DNA of 64,000 bases from Dyella flagellata (lineage in GTDB: Bacteria > Pseudomonadota > Gammaproteobacteria > Xanthomonadales > Rhodanobacteraceae). Below, one piece after another: positions 45,743-56,999 of this stretch. Both the position numbers and the translations under genes were made by a program. Positions within the stretch are counted from its first letter, which is position 1; every line of letters begins with the position of its first letter. The stretch lies in contig NZ_BSOA01000031.1 of NCBI RefSeq assembly GCF_030160275.1, forward strand, positions 30,007-94,006. The letters are read 5' to 3'. The notes below the pieces were generated by a model, which saw only the letters and a program-made list of their open reading frames with translations, was not told the origin of the DNA and searched no databases.

Positions 45743-46921
45743 GTGACCATCACCCGCATGAGCGACCTCGACCTGCGCGGCAAACGCGTATTGATCCGCG
45801 AAGATTTGAACGTGCCGATCGAGGATGGCCGCATCACCTCCACCCAACGCCTGGACGCATCGCTGCCCACCATCAAGGCCGCGCTCGCCGCCGGTGCGAA
45901 GGTGATGGTGATATCGCACCTGGGCCGTCCCAAGGAAGGCCAGTTCGATGCCGAATCCTCGCTGGCGCCGGTGGCGAAGTGGCTGGGCGGGCACCTCGGC
46001 AAACCGGTGCGCCTGATCGCCGATTACCTCGATGGCGTGGACGTGGCCGAAGGCGAAGTGGTGGTGCTGGAAAACTGCCGCATGAATGTCGGTGAGGGCA
46101 AGGATGATGAGGCGCTGGCGAAGAAGTACGCCGCGCTGTGCGACGTGTTCGTGATGGATGCCTTCGGCACCGCGCATCGCGCGCAGGCATCTACCCATGG
46201 GGTGATCAAATTCGCGCCGGTCGCCGCTGCCGGCCCGCTGCTGTGCAACGAGCTTGATGCGCTCGGCAAGGCCCTGGAACACCCGGCGCATCCGCTGCTC
46301 GCCATCGTCGCCGGCTCCAAGGTTTCCACCAAGCTGACCCTGCTGGAAAACCTGATCGGCAAGGTCGACCAGCTGATCGTGGGCGGCGGCATCGCCAACA
46401 CGTTCATCGCCGCGGCAGGCCATGCTGTGGGTAATTCGCTGTACGAACCCGACCTGATCCCCGCCGCCAAGAAGGTGCTGGCCGACGCGAAGCGTCGTGG
46501 CGCCGAAGTGCCGATGCCGGTGGACGTGGTGGTCGCGCCGGAATTTTCCGCGCACGCGTCGGCCACGGTCAAAGCCGTGGATCAGGTGAAGGATGACGAA
46601 ATGATCCTGGACATCGGTCCGGAAACCGCCAGGCAGTATGCCGAGCTGATCGCCAAGGCCGGCACGGTGGTGTGGAACGGCCCGGTGGGCGTGTTCGAAT
46701 TCGACGCGTTCGGCAAGGGCACGGAAGTGCTGGCGCAGGCGATCGCCGAGTCCAAGGCGTTCTCCATTGCCGGTGGCGGCGATACGCTGGCTGCGGTCGA
46801 GAAGTACGGAATCGAGGACAAGGTTTCCTATATCTCCACCGGTGGCGGTGCGTTCCTGGAATTCCTGGAAGGCAAGGAGCTGCCGGCGGTGGCGGCGCTG
46901 AAGGCGCGGGTCGCCAAATAA
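45743..46921 (+). CDS. pgk: Phosphoglycerate kinase
   Basis: 392-residue glycolytic enzyme. Conserved blocks include [10 protein letters not shown] with the substrate-binding Arg/Asp/Asn, [55 protein letters not shown] and [14 protein letters not shown] with the nucleotide Gly loop. The start is GTG 45743, supported by AGGAG at seven bases; ATG 45758 is too far from a ribosome site. Length is as expected. It ends at a palindromic repeat 14 bp on. Confidence 0.97.
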   Translation: MTITRMSDLDLRGKRVLIREDLNVPIEDGRITSTQRLDASLPTIKAALAAGAKVMVISHLGRPKEGQFDAESSLAPVAKWLGGHLGKPVRLIADYLDGVDVAEGEVVVLENCRMNVGEGKDDEALAKKYAALCDVFVMDAFGTAHRAQASTHGVIKFAPVAAAGPLLCNELDALGKALEHPAHPLLAIVAGSKVSTKLTLLENLIGKVDQLIVGGGIANTFIAAAGHAVGNSLYEPDLIPAAKKVLADAKRRGAEVPMPVDVVVAPEFSAHASATVKAVDQVKDDEMILDIGPETARQYAELIAKAGTVVWNGPVGVFEFDAFGKGTEVLAQAIAESKAFSIAGGGDTLAAVEKYGIEDKVSYISTGGGAFLEFLEGKELPAVAALKARVAK

Positions 46922-46935
46922 TCCGGCCAAGGCGG

Positions 46936-47002
46936 GTAGGCTGGGATGGCAATCCCAGCTTTCCGGCGACGTGACGATGCTGGGATTGTCATCCCAGCCT
47001 AC
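46936..47002. repeat. GTAG-headed palindromic repeat (REPIN-like), copy 10
   Basis: 67-bp inverted hairpin pair between convergent pgk and the AlkB-like gene. Its centre (AGCTTTCCGG, then GACGATGCT) matches copies 1 and 5. Confidence 0.9.
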
Positions 47003-47006
47003 GCCG

Positions 47007-47600
47007 CTACCACGCTTTAATGTCCCTCTCAGGCCGCACCCGGAACGCCACGCTGATCCTGGGACCTACCGGCTGACGTAGCTTGGGAATGCTGTGGTCA
47101 TAGTGCAGCTGTGCATTCCACCCCATCAGCAGCAGGCTGCCGGCTTCCAATTCCAGTTCGGTCTTCAGCCGCGGTGGTTGCTTGCGCTGAATCAGCATGG
47201 TGCGGGTCGCACCCAGTGACAACAGCACGATCGGCTGATGCGACACCAGTTCGTGCAGCTTGTCGTTATGTGGCGCCACGCTGTCATGTTCATCGCGATA
47301 AAAGTTCAGGCCGATGCTGTTGAAGGGTGCATCGACGTGCTGCTTGACCACCGCAAGCGCATCGTGCAATAGCTTGGGCAATTGGGGATCGGTGATCGCA
47401 TAATGGCAATGCAGGCGCGGCACGCCTACCAGGCGTTCATACATCATCCGCGTGCTCGCGTGCCAATCGCCCTGTTCGCGCAAGGCGGCGAACCAATCGG
47501 CCGCCGTGGCGGATGAAATCACCGCGGGCTGATAGGTGATCGGCCCGGTCACTTCATCGGCAATGTTTTGTACGCCCGGCTCGAATAGCAGTGTTTGCAT
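47007..47600 (-). CDS. AlkB-like 2-oxoglutarate/Fe(II) dioxygenase (ALKBH2/3-like)
   Basis: 197-residue enzyme predicted to repair alkylated bases by oxidative demethylation. Iron ligands are His111-x-Asp113 (VAPHNDK) and His169 (DHSIPK); Arg181 and Arg187 in RISVAFR bind 2-oxoglutarate. GLNFYRDEHDSVAPHND is the family core. It lacks the long N-terminus of E. coli AlkB and is nearer the ABH2/ABH3 type. The start at ATG 47600 is seven bases after the dnaE2 stop with GAGG in between, so it is the last gene of the lexA-imuA-imuB-dnaE2 operon. Confidence 0.9.
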   Translation of the reverse strand: MQTLLFEPGVQNIADEVTGPITYQPAVISSATAADWFAALREQGDWHASTRMMYERLVGVPRLHCHYAITDPQLPKLLHDALAVVKQHVDAPFNSIGLNFYRDEHDSVAPHNDKLHELVSHQPIVLLSLGATRTMLIQRKQPPRLKTELELEAGSLLLMGWNAQLHYDHSIPKLRQPVGPRISVAFRVRPERDIKAW

Positions 47601-47607
47601 GAAGGCC

Positions 47608-50681
<3,074 letters not shown>

Positions 50682-50685
<4 letters not shown>

Positions 50686-52082
50686 GCAAACCACCCGTGC
50701 AGCATCCAGCCGGCTTGTGCGCCTGGTGCGCAATAGGCCCAAGCGCGCTGCCCCTGTTCGGTTTCGACGATGTAGTAATCGCGGCGTACCGCATCGCCAT
50801 CCCACCAGCCGGTTTCCATTCGCTCGGGGCCGGCAAGGATGCGCAGCACGCCGCGCAAGGGCACCGGCTTATCCAGCAACCAGGTAGGCCGTACACGCGG
50901 CTCGATGAAATCTTCATCCTGCGTGGCGATGCGCTGCGAGCGCTCGGGGCGTGGATCGATGGTGGCCGCCCAGCGATACACCGCGCGATCACCAAGCCGT
51001 GCGCGCAAGCGTTCGCATAATTGCTCGAACGGCAACGCGTTGGCGGGACGTTCGTCGAACAGATCGCGGCCGGCAGGAACGAAGCCGGGCAGATCGTCGG
51101 CGAGCAGGCGCAGCGACAGAACCGGTGCGGATAGCTGCACTCGTTCCAGGCGTCCGCGCGCGGCTTCGAACAGCACGTTGGCATCGCGTTCGGGCGAGAG
51201 CATGCCGACCGCCACTTCGGTCACCGCGCGCTCGCGATGCTCCAGTCGCAGGGCAAAGCGCTGCACGCCCCCATCGCGGCCGGAAAGATAAGCGGCAAGA
51301 TCGCCGGTCATGCGTTTCAGCGGAAAGAGCAGCGAAGCGATGTTTTCCACCTCGTGCGAAAGCTCGATGCGCCAGTCCACCGCATCGGGCGGCACATGCA
51401 GTTCCAGTCCCGGCGGGATGTCGCCCAGCAGGCGGTCGATGTGCTGCAGCAACTGGGCACCAAAGCGTCGCTGCAGACCATCGCGCGGCATGTGCAACAA
51501 CTGTCCCAGCCGGCGGATGCCCATGCGCGGCAAGGCATCCACCGCGCGCTCGGGTAAATGGCTCTGATGCAAAGGCACTACATCGAGCGCACGCTGCATC
51601 ACTTCCCTGGTCAGGACAGCCATCCCATCGTTCACGCCGGCAAGCACATGCGCGGCATGTGGGGTGGGCGCCGCAGCGATGCGATGACGAAAACCCAGCT
51701 CGGCAAGATCATGGCGCAGGCTGCGTTCTATCTTCGGCCAATCGCCCAACAGGCTTTGGCTGCGACTGATTTCCAGCACGACGGCTTGCGGCAGCAATGC
51801 CACTTGCGAGCTATAGCGATACGCCACGCCAGCGAGGAAGCGCTGCCAGCGATCCTCTTCCGCAGCGTCATAAGGGATGGCCTCCAATTGCGCCAGCAGC
51901 GCTTGGGCTGCGCTCAGACGCTGGCCGACGCGCAAGCCCGCGGCCTGCGCGGATAGATTGGCAGCGACAACGCAACGCGCATTCGCCGGGCCATCCACCA
52001 GCACCAGCGGAGCATCATCGGCACGGCGGCGAAGGACGCCATCCAGCGCCAAGTGCGGCAAGCTTATGCAGGCCCATAACAT
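50682..52082 (-). CDS. imuB: ImuB, inactive Y-family polymerase homologue
   Basis: 466-residue scaffold of the mutasome, related to DinB-type polymerases but without catalysis. The N-terminal metal motif is replaced by [15 protein letters not shown], and the SIDE motif region reads [14 protein letters not shown], so the acidic catalytic residues are missing, as is normal for ImuB. It binds the beta clamp and recruits DnaE2. The C-terminal part ([16 protein letters not shown]) is the family's additional domain. It follows imuA by 12 bases and overlaps dnaE2 by four. Confidence 0.93.
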
Positions 52083-52094
52083 GGATGGCCACCA

Positions 52095-52766
52095 TCACCC
52101 CTCGCCCGCTTGCAGCGCCTGGACTGGACTTGATGGAAGGGCTTTGGCCATGCGCAGCTCGAACGGGATCGCCTGCATCGGCGCATTCCCACCGCGGCAT
52201 TTGCGCACCCAGATCAAAGGCTGCGGCAATGCCGTAAGCTCCAACCGCAACGCGGCCGGCGAGGCGTTCGCCAGATGCCGGCGATCGCGAAACACGAAAG
52301 CCAGGGCACGTCCCGTATCTGCCGCCACCTGCAAACGGCGCAAGCTGCGATCATCGGCCTGCTGCGGCCACGCCAGCACGGCGGCGCAACTACCGGAACG
52401 CAAGGCTTGTTCGGCAGCCCACAGCACCTGTGGCTCGTCCGCATCGACTACTTCCACGTGCTGCAGATTCACACCCTGCTGCCGCCAGCCCATCGCGCAA
52501 GGCGCATACGGCGGCGCAATCAACATGACGGGGCGATGGCCTTGGGTGAGGCGAGCGAGAGTCGGCAGCAACAAGCGCAACTCGCCGATGCCGTCGGCCG
52601 GCAACAGGATTTCCGTGAGCGAAGCTTCCGGCCAGCCGCGCGCCGGCAGTACCGCGTCGAGCATCGGCCAGCCGGTCGGCTGCCCGCCTTCGACCGGCGC
52701 GGCCGCGCTACCGCGCCACACCTGCCGGGCCTCCAGCAGGTTGGACAAAGCCAGCACCGCGCCCAT
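52095..52766 (-). CDS. imuA: ImuA (RecA/SulA-like mutasome protein)
   Basis: 223-residue ImuA, a RecA-fold relative required for DnaE2-dependent mutagenesis. Blocks typical of the family are GWPMLDAVLPARGWPEASLTE and the following ADGIGELRLLLPTLARL, where the P-loop is degenerate. VLAWPQQADDRSLRRLQVAA and LAFVFRDRR follow. The ATG shares one base with the lexA stop (TGATG), so the two are coupled. Confidence 0.92.
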   Translation of the reverse strand: MGAVLALSNLLEARQVWRGSAAAPVEGGQPTGWPMLDAVLPARGWPEASLTEILLPADGIGELRLLLPTLARLTQGHRPVMLIAPPYAPCAMGWRQQGVNLQHVEVVDADEPQVLWAAEQALRSGSCAAVLAWPQQADDRSLRRLQVAADTGRALAFVFRDRRHLANASPAALRLELTALPQPLIWVRKCRGGNAPMQAIPFELRMAKALPSSPVQALQAGEG

Positions 52767-53386
52767 CAGCCGGCCCTCACCAGACCTGCGAACAGTCCTT
52801 CGATGGCAAAGTCTTCAGTGGGATCGGGATCGATCGGCTGATAGCCGGGGCTGTTCGGTAGCAGGCGGATCACCTCGCCTTGCCAGTACAGCCGCTTGAT
52901 GGTGAAGCGATCGCCCGCCACGCGAGCCGCCACGACCTGGCCATGCCGGGCGACCGGCGTGGCGTGAACGGCCACCAGGTCGCCGTCCAGGATGCCTTCG
53001 TCGCGCATGGAATCGCCGATCACCCTTACCAGGTAATCCGGCTGCAGGCGGAACAGCCAGCGCGAGACGCGCAGGCTGCGCTCCACGCGCTCTTCGGAAA
53101 AGATCGGCTCGCCGGCGGCGATGCGGCCGACCAGGGGGAGTTCCAGCGTATCGGCGGCGAGCGGGTCTTCCTCGCGTACCAGCCGGATGCCGCGCGCCCG
53201 GTTGGGCTCGATCACCAGCCGGCCCTTGGCCTCCAGCGCACGCACGTGCTTGAGCACCGCGCTTACGCTGGGAATACCCATCGCCTGGCCGATTTCCTCC
53301 AGCGTGGGCACCTCTTCGCCGCGCTCCAGCCGCTCGCGGATAAAGGCGAGGATGTTGAACTGACGGCTGGTGAGCTGTAGGGTCAT
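52766..53386 (-). CDS. lexA: LexA-family SOS repressor heading the mutasome operon (LexA2-like)
   Basis: 206-residue LexA. The winged helix at residues 1-70 has an atypical recognition region (GIPSVSAVLKHVRALEAKG). The autocleavage site is Ala91-Gly92 (GRIAAGEP), with Ser126 (GDSMRDEG) and Lys164 (FTIKRL) as the protease dyad; spacing matches canonical LexA. Linkage to imuA-imuB-dnaE2 is the arrangement described for LexA2 proteins in Pseudomonas and Xanthomonas. A 22-bp palindrome lies 11 bp before the start and is probably its own operator. A separate chromosomal LexA may exist elsewhere. Confidence 0.94.
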   Translation of the reverse strand: MTLQLTSRQFNILAFIRERLERGEEVPTLEEIGQAMGIPSVSAVLKHVRALEAKGRLVIEPNRARGIRLVREEDPLAADTLELPLVGRIAAGEPIFSEERVERSLRVSRWLFRLQPDYLVRVIGDSMRDEGILDGDLVAVHATPVARHGQVVAARVAGDRFTIKRLYWQGEVIRLLPNSPGYQPIDPDPTEDFAIEGLFAGLVRAG

Positions 53387-53396
53387 GGCGCCTATC

Positions 53397-53418
53397 TTTT
53401 CACCTTTTTTGGTGAAAA
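53397..53418. promoter_or_regulatory. Perfect palindrome upstream of lexA, candidate LexA2 operator
   Basis: TTTTCACC and its complement GGTGAAAA, separated by six T, form a perfect inverted repeat ending 11 bp before the lexA ATG. It does not match the E. coli box (CTGT-N8-ACAG), the Xanthomonas LexA1 box, or the Pseudomonas LexA2 box as I recall it (GTAC-N4-GTGC). The position suits autorepression. Confidence 0.6.
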
Positions 53419-53445
53419 TGAAGTGGCTCGCTCCCTAATAGGCGC

Positions 53446-53512
53446 GTAGGCTGGGATGACAATCCCAGCATCAGGATGCATGGGGGAAGCTGGGATTCGC
53501 ATCCCAGCCTAC
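53446..53512. repeat. GTAG-headed palindromic repeat (REPIN-like), copy 11
   Basis: 67-bp inverted hairpin pair between the lexA promoter and the end of the toxin gene. Right arm loop TTCGC is unusual. Both neighbouring genes are on the minus strand. Confidence 0.9.
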
Positions 53513-53533
53513 ACGCTGGTGAGCTGGAGGCTC

Positions 53534-53959
53534 TTAAACCTTCGTTTCCCAGGGATTGATTACTTCGACCCCGGCGGCTTCGAACGGAGCGACATCGCGC
53601 GTAGCCACCGCAAGCCCGTTCGCTGCGGCTGTCGCCGCGATATATCCATCCGCCGTGCCAATCGCCTTGCCTGCTGCGCGCGCCCGTGCTCGCAGTTCAG
53701 CATAGGCTTGAGCGGCTTCTGCATCGAACGACAAAATGCGCCCCTTAAATAAAGGGATCACACGCCGCTCGAGGTTGTGATGCAAGCTCTCTTTTCGCTT
53801 GCCTGCTGGCAAAGCAGCTACACCAAACCGTAGTTCGGCCAGGCTGATCGCAGCCAAATACAGCGTTTCGATATTTTGCGCATCGATCCACGCTAGCACT
53901 TCGGGGCTGGCCGTAAGCCGCAATGGCTCAGAAATGACGTTCGTATCCAGCAGAATCAT
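53534..53959 (-). CDS. PIN-domain toxin (FitB/VapC type)
   Basis: 141-residue PIN-domain ribonuclease-type toxin. The acidic metal-binding residues are Asp5 (MILLDTNVISEP), Glu42 (SLAELRFG), Asp104 (GTADGYIAATA) and Asp122 (ATRDVAPFE), all in place, so it looks active. The N-terminus matches the FitB subgroup. It overlaps the antitoxin gene by four bases (ATGA), the usual antitoxin-toxin coupling. Targets are unknown; VapC toxins cleave tRNA or rRNA. Confidence 0.92.
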   Translation of the reverse strand: MILLDTNVISEPLRLTASPEVLAWIDAQNIETLYLAAISLAELRFGVAALPAGKRKESLHHNLERRVIPLFKGRILSFDAEAAQAYAELRARARAAGKAIGTADGYIAATAAANGLAVATRDVAPFEAAGVEVINPWETKV

Positions 53960-54195
53960 TCAAAGCTCAGCGGCTCGGTCGGGGTTTTATCTCGCTCGAT
54001 CTCCAAATCGAGGCCACCCGCTTCGCGTCCAATTTCGGCCAGCAAAGAACCGAGCTTGACGCGTCCTTCCGGTTTCACGGCGTCCTCCAGGATGTCCCGG
54101 ATCTCTGCCTCGGTGCTGCGGCCGTGCATGGCCGCCCGCACACGCAAGGCGCGATGCACCTCTTCAGGCACGTTACGTATGGTGATGGCTGCCAT
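53956..54195 (-). CDS. Ribbon-helix-helix antitoxin (FitA/VapB type)
   Basis: 79-residue antitoxin. The N-terminal ITIRNVPEEVHRALRVRAAMHG is the ribbon-helix-helix DNA-binding unit of FitA-like proteins (RSTEAEIRDILEDAV follows), and the C-terminal tail would wrap the toxin. Several upstream ATG codons are in frame; ATG 54195 is chosen because the conserved domain begins there and earlier starts would run into the operator. With the toxin it should repress its own promoter through the palindrome at 54219-54253. Confidence 0.88.
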   Translation of the reverse strand: MAAITIRNVPEEVHRALRVRAAMHGRSTEAEIRDILEDAVKPEGRVKLGSLLAEIGREAGGLDLEIERDKTPTEPLSFE

Positions 54196-54218
54196 AGCTG
54201 CAAAACCCTCAATCGCAT

Positions 54219-54253
54219 GCATTGATAGCAATATATCAAAATGCTATCAATGC
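54219..54253. promoter_or_regulatory. Inverted repeat operator and promoter of the toxin-antitoxin pair
   Basis: Perfect 12-bp inverted repeat (GCATTGATAGCA with TGCTATCAATGC) around an 11-bp spacer, 24 bp upstream of the antitoxin start. On the minus strand TTGATA in one arm and TATCAA in the other are 17 bp apart and could be the -35 and -10 boxes, so antitoxin binding would cover the promoter. Confidence 0.7.
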
Positions 54254-54286
54254 CGCAATTTGACAAGGGCCTCGCCGCTGGAGCGC

Positions 54287-54314
54287 GTAAGCTGGGATTG
54301 TCATCCCAGCCTAC
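54287..54314. repeat. Collapsed single-palindrome form of the GTAG repeat, copy 12
   Basis: 28-bp palindrome with head GTAA instead of GTAG, then GCTGGGATTG and the mirror arm ending CTAC. Same collapsed structure as copies 3 and 9. It lies between the toxin-antitoxin promoter and the end of ilvE. Confidence 0.85.
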
Positions 54315-54348
54315 GCCCTCTCCCCAGAGGGGAGAGGGGATGAAACGG

Positions 54349-55266
54349 TCAAACCGGCTCCAGCCAGCCCCACTTGTCCTGGGTCTTGCCGTTGAACAGC
54401 CCGAAGTACAACTCCTGCAAGCGGCGGGTAAGACGCCCGGCCTTGCCGCTGCCCACCTGCTTGCCGTCGATCTCGCGGATCGGGGTGATTTCGGCGGCGG
54501 TGCCGCACATCAGCACTTCGTCGGCCAGGTACAGGTATTCGCGCGGGATGTCGCGTTCCACCACTTCGATACCGTCTTCGCGTGCCAGCACCTTAATGGT
54601 GTCGCGGGTGATGCCGGCGAGGATGGAGGCGCTGGCCGGCGTGGTGTGCAGCACGCCATCGAACGCCAGGAACAGGTTTTCACCCGCGCCTTCGCTGAGC
54701 AGGCCGCTGGAGGCCAGGGCGATGCCTTCACCGAAACCGAGGCGGCGTGCCTCGCGCGCGATCAGCTGGCCGGAAAGATAGTTGCCGCCTGCCTTGGCGC
54801 CCGCCGGAATCGTGTTAGGCGCGAAGCGCTGCCAGCTCGATACGCAGGCGGTGATACCCACTTCCAACGCCTCCGGCCCCAGGTACGGGCCCATCGGCCA
54901 GGTCGCCACGGCGACATCGATCGGCGTATCGGCGGAAAGCCCGAAACCGCCCAGGCCACGATAAGCCACCGGGCGCAGGTAGGCAGCGGAGTAGCCGTTC
55001 TTGCGAATCACTTCGCGGCATGCCGCAGCCAATTGATCCTGCGAATACGGCAGCACCATGTCGTAGATCTTGGCCGACTGGTACAAGCGCTTGAGGTGAT
55101 CGGTGAGACGGAAGATCGCCGCACCTTCCGGCGTGACGTAGCTGCGGATCCCTTCGAATATCGACGAGCCGTAATGCAAGGCGTGCGACATCACGTGCGC
55201 GGTGGCGTCTTTCCACGGCTTGATCTCGCCGTTCTGCCAAATCCATTCGGGATACTGCTGGGCCAT
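54349..55266 (-). CDS. ilvE: Branched-chain amino acid aminotransferase
   Basis: 305-residue fold-type IV PLP enzyme that transaminates Val, Leu and Ile and their keto acids. The PLP lysine is Lys158 in IPAGAKAGGNYL. HALHYGSSIFEGIRSY near the N-terminus and the cofactor-binding loop LLSEGAGENLF are characteristic, as is VLMCGTAAEITPIREID. The start is ATG 55266 with GGAGA before it; an upstream in-frame ATG at 55293 lacks a good site. Monocistronic by spacing. Confidence 0.95.
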   Translation of the reverse strand: MAQQYPEWIWQNGEIKPWKDATAHVMSHALHYGSSIFEGIRSYVTPEGAAIFRLTDHLKRLYQSAKIYDMVLPYSQDQLAAACREVIRKNGYSAAYLRPVAYRGLGGFGLSADTPIDVAVATWPMGPYLGPEALEVGITACVSSWQRFAPNTIPAGAKAGGNYLSGQLIAREARRLGFGEGIALASSGLLSEGAGENLFLAFDGVLHTTPASASILAGITRDTIKVLAREDGIEVVERDIPREYLYLADEVLMCGTAAEITPIREIDGKQVGSGKAGRLTRRLQELYFGLFNGKTQDKWGWLEPV

Positions 55267-55332
55267 GGGGGATCTCCGGTGGGGATCGCCCATGATAACG
55301 TGCCGAATCTTTCGACACCTTTCGTCTTCGAT

Positions 55333-55932
55333 TTAGCCGCCTTGTGGACGCAACCACACGCAGCCAGAACGATGCACCACGTCGAATTGGGCTTGCGTGG
55401 TAGCGCCACTACCATCATCGGACTCGGTCTCGACAATCAGCGCTCCACCATGCGCGGGCGTCTGGTTGGGCGAAGCCGACAGCGAAAGCGAGGAAGCATC
55501 GGCATCGTCGTCATGATCGGAAGTCGACGAGGGCTCGCCCGTGCTTTTCACTTCGATCAGCGGACGCGACATCAATCGGTTGTAGTAGCGGATACCCGCG
55601 ACCACTTCCTCTTTGCCATCGCCGTTCCACAAGGTCAGGCCGGCAAGACGGTTGGGATTGCGCTCGGTGAAGGCATCGATCACCGCTTGCTTGAGCTGCT
55701 TCAGATCCGCCGCGCAGGTCACCGCAGGTGCTTGCGATGGCTGCTGCTCGACTGGCGCATGCACGCTTGCCGCAGGCGCGGGCATGACCGGTTTGGCATT
55801 GAGGTCGGTGCAAACGCGATCCGTAAACACCGGAATGCCGTCCGCGCCCATGCAGCGATGGATATCGCCCTGCGCCTTGGCGGCGCAGACGGGCAGCAAC
55901 AGAAGCAATAACAGGAGCGAGGCTAAGCGCAT
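55333..55932 (-). CDS. Exported DUF4124-like protein
   Basis: 199-residue protein with a signal peptide rich in Leu (MRLASLLLLLLLLPVCAAKAQ), then a DUF4124-type domain (DIHRCMGADGIPVFTDRVC). A Pro/Ala linker and a domain with CAADLKQLKQAVIDAFTERNPNR and LWNGDGKEEVVAGIRYYNRL follow. The C-terminus CVWLRPQGG contains a late Cys. Function unknown. The start at ATG 55932 is set by the signal peptide. It follows metF by 31 bp on the same strand and may be co-transcribed. Confidence 0.75.
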   Translation of the reverse strand: MRLASLLLLLLLLPVCAAKAQGDIHRCMGADGIPVFTDRVCTDLNAKPVMPAPAASVHAPVEQQPSQAPAVTCAADLKQLKQAVIDAFTERNPNRLAGLTLWNGDGKEEVVAGIRYYNRLMSRPLIEVKSTGEPSSTSDHDDDADASSLSLSASPNQTPAHGGALIVETESDDGSGATTQAQFDVVHRSGCVWLRPQGG

Positions 55933-55963
55933 CGGGCGAGCATAGCCCGATCCGTGATACGCA

Positions 55964-56788
55964 TCAGTGCAACTGGTCAAGCACTGCGCGTGTCGCTTTC
56001 GCCCGGTTCAGCGTGTAGAAATGCAGGCCCGGCGCGCCGCCTTCCAGCAAACGGCGGCACAGTTGCGCCACCACCTCCGCGCCCATCGCGCGAATGGATT
56101 CCACGTCGTCGTAATACGCCTGCATGCGCTTGGCGATCCAGCGCGGGATCTCCGCGCCGCAGGCATCGGAGAAACGCTTGAGCTGCGCGTAATTGGAGAT
56201 CGGCATGATGCCCGGCACGACCGGCACCGACACGCCCATGCGCCGTACGTCGTCGACGAAGCGGAAATACGCGTCCGCATTGAAAAAGTACTGCGTGATC
56301 GCCCCGTTCGCGCCGGCGTCGATCTTCGCCTTGAAATGCTTGAGGTCGGCCTGGACGTCTTCGGCCTGCGGGTGCATTTCCGGGTATGCCGCCACTTCGA
56401 TATGGAAATGCTCGCCGCAGTGCTCGCGGATGAAGCGCACCAGCTCGGCGGCGTAACGGAAATCGCCCGGCGAGGCCATGCCCGAGGGTAGGTCACCGCG
56501 CAGCGCCACCAGGCGCCGGTAACCGGCGGCGCGATAGGTATCGAGCAGGTCGGCGATTTCCTTGCGGGTGCCACCCATGCAGGATAGGTGCGGCGCCACC
56601 TCCAGCCCATGCTGCCGGTGCAGCCGCGCCACCGTTTCACTGGTATAGCTCAAGGTGGAGCCACCGGCGCCGAAGGTTACGGAGACGTATTCGGGCTTGA
56701 GCGCCTTCAGCTCCTTGGCGGCCTTGTCGAGCTGGGCGCGCTGTTCGTCGGTCTTGGGCGGAAAGAATTCGAAGCTGATGGCCGGCAT
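55964..56788 (-). CDS. metF: Methylenetetrahydrofolate reductase
   Basis: 274-residue FAD enzyme that reduces 5,10-methylene-THF to 5-methyl-THF for methionine synthesis. Landmarks are ISFEFFPPKTDEQ with the catalytic Glu, VSVTFGAGGST, RLVALRGDLP, GGYPEMHP-like AYPEMHPQAED, and QYFFNADAYFRFVDDV. Length is normal. The start is ATG 56788. It is divergent from an APC permease; the 211-bp gap holds a 10-bp inverted repeat that may regulate one or both genes. Confidence 0.96.
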   Translation of the reverse strand: MPAISFEFFPPKTDEQRAQLDKAAKELKALKPEYVSVTFGAGGSTLSYTSETVARLHRQHGLEVAPHLSCMGGTRKEIADLLDTYRAAGYRRLVALRGDLPSGMASPGDFRYAAELVRFIREHCGEHFHIEVAAYPEMHPQAEDVQADLKHFKAKIDAGANGAITQYFFNADAYFRFVDDVRRMGVSVPVVPGIMPISNYAQLKRFSDACGAEIPRWIAKRMQAYYDDVESIRAMGAEVVAQLCRRLLEGGAPGLHFYTLNRAKATRAVLDQLH

Positions 56789-56817
56789 GGGCTTGGGATC
56801 CTCGCGTCAGGCCGACA

Positions 56818-56853
56818 GTATATATCTCTTCTTCGGGATGAAAAGATATATAC
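56818..56853. promoter_or_regulatory. AT-rich inverted repeat between metF and the APC permease
   Basis: GTATATATCT at 56818-56827 and its perfect complement AGATATATAC at 56844-56853, 16 bp apart. It lies 30 bp upstream of metF and is strikingly AT-rich in a GC-rich genome. It could be a repressor site or contain the -10 boxes of divergent promoters. Confidence 0.5.
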
Positions 56854-56999
56854 CTGTGACTAGCCTGCTGCCACTCCTCACCGCGCGACTTCCGACACGC
56901 GCCCGCGGCTACGGCTGACACTACACACTTGGGTCTGTCATCATCCTCAGATTGTGTCGCCCGCAAGGCGGCCGTTCATTAGCTTCAAGGGAGTCCTCG

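Noticed and set aside
44957..46930. 657-codon minus-strand frame joining maleylacetoacetate isomerase with a longer N-terminus
   Set aside because: The extra part is antisense to pgk and has no similarity. The isomerase starts at 45616.
56789..56850. A SAH or SAM riboswitch upstream of metF
   Set aside because: No conserved core of either class was found, and the leader is very short; only an AT-rich inverted repeat is present.
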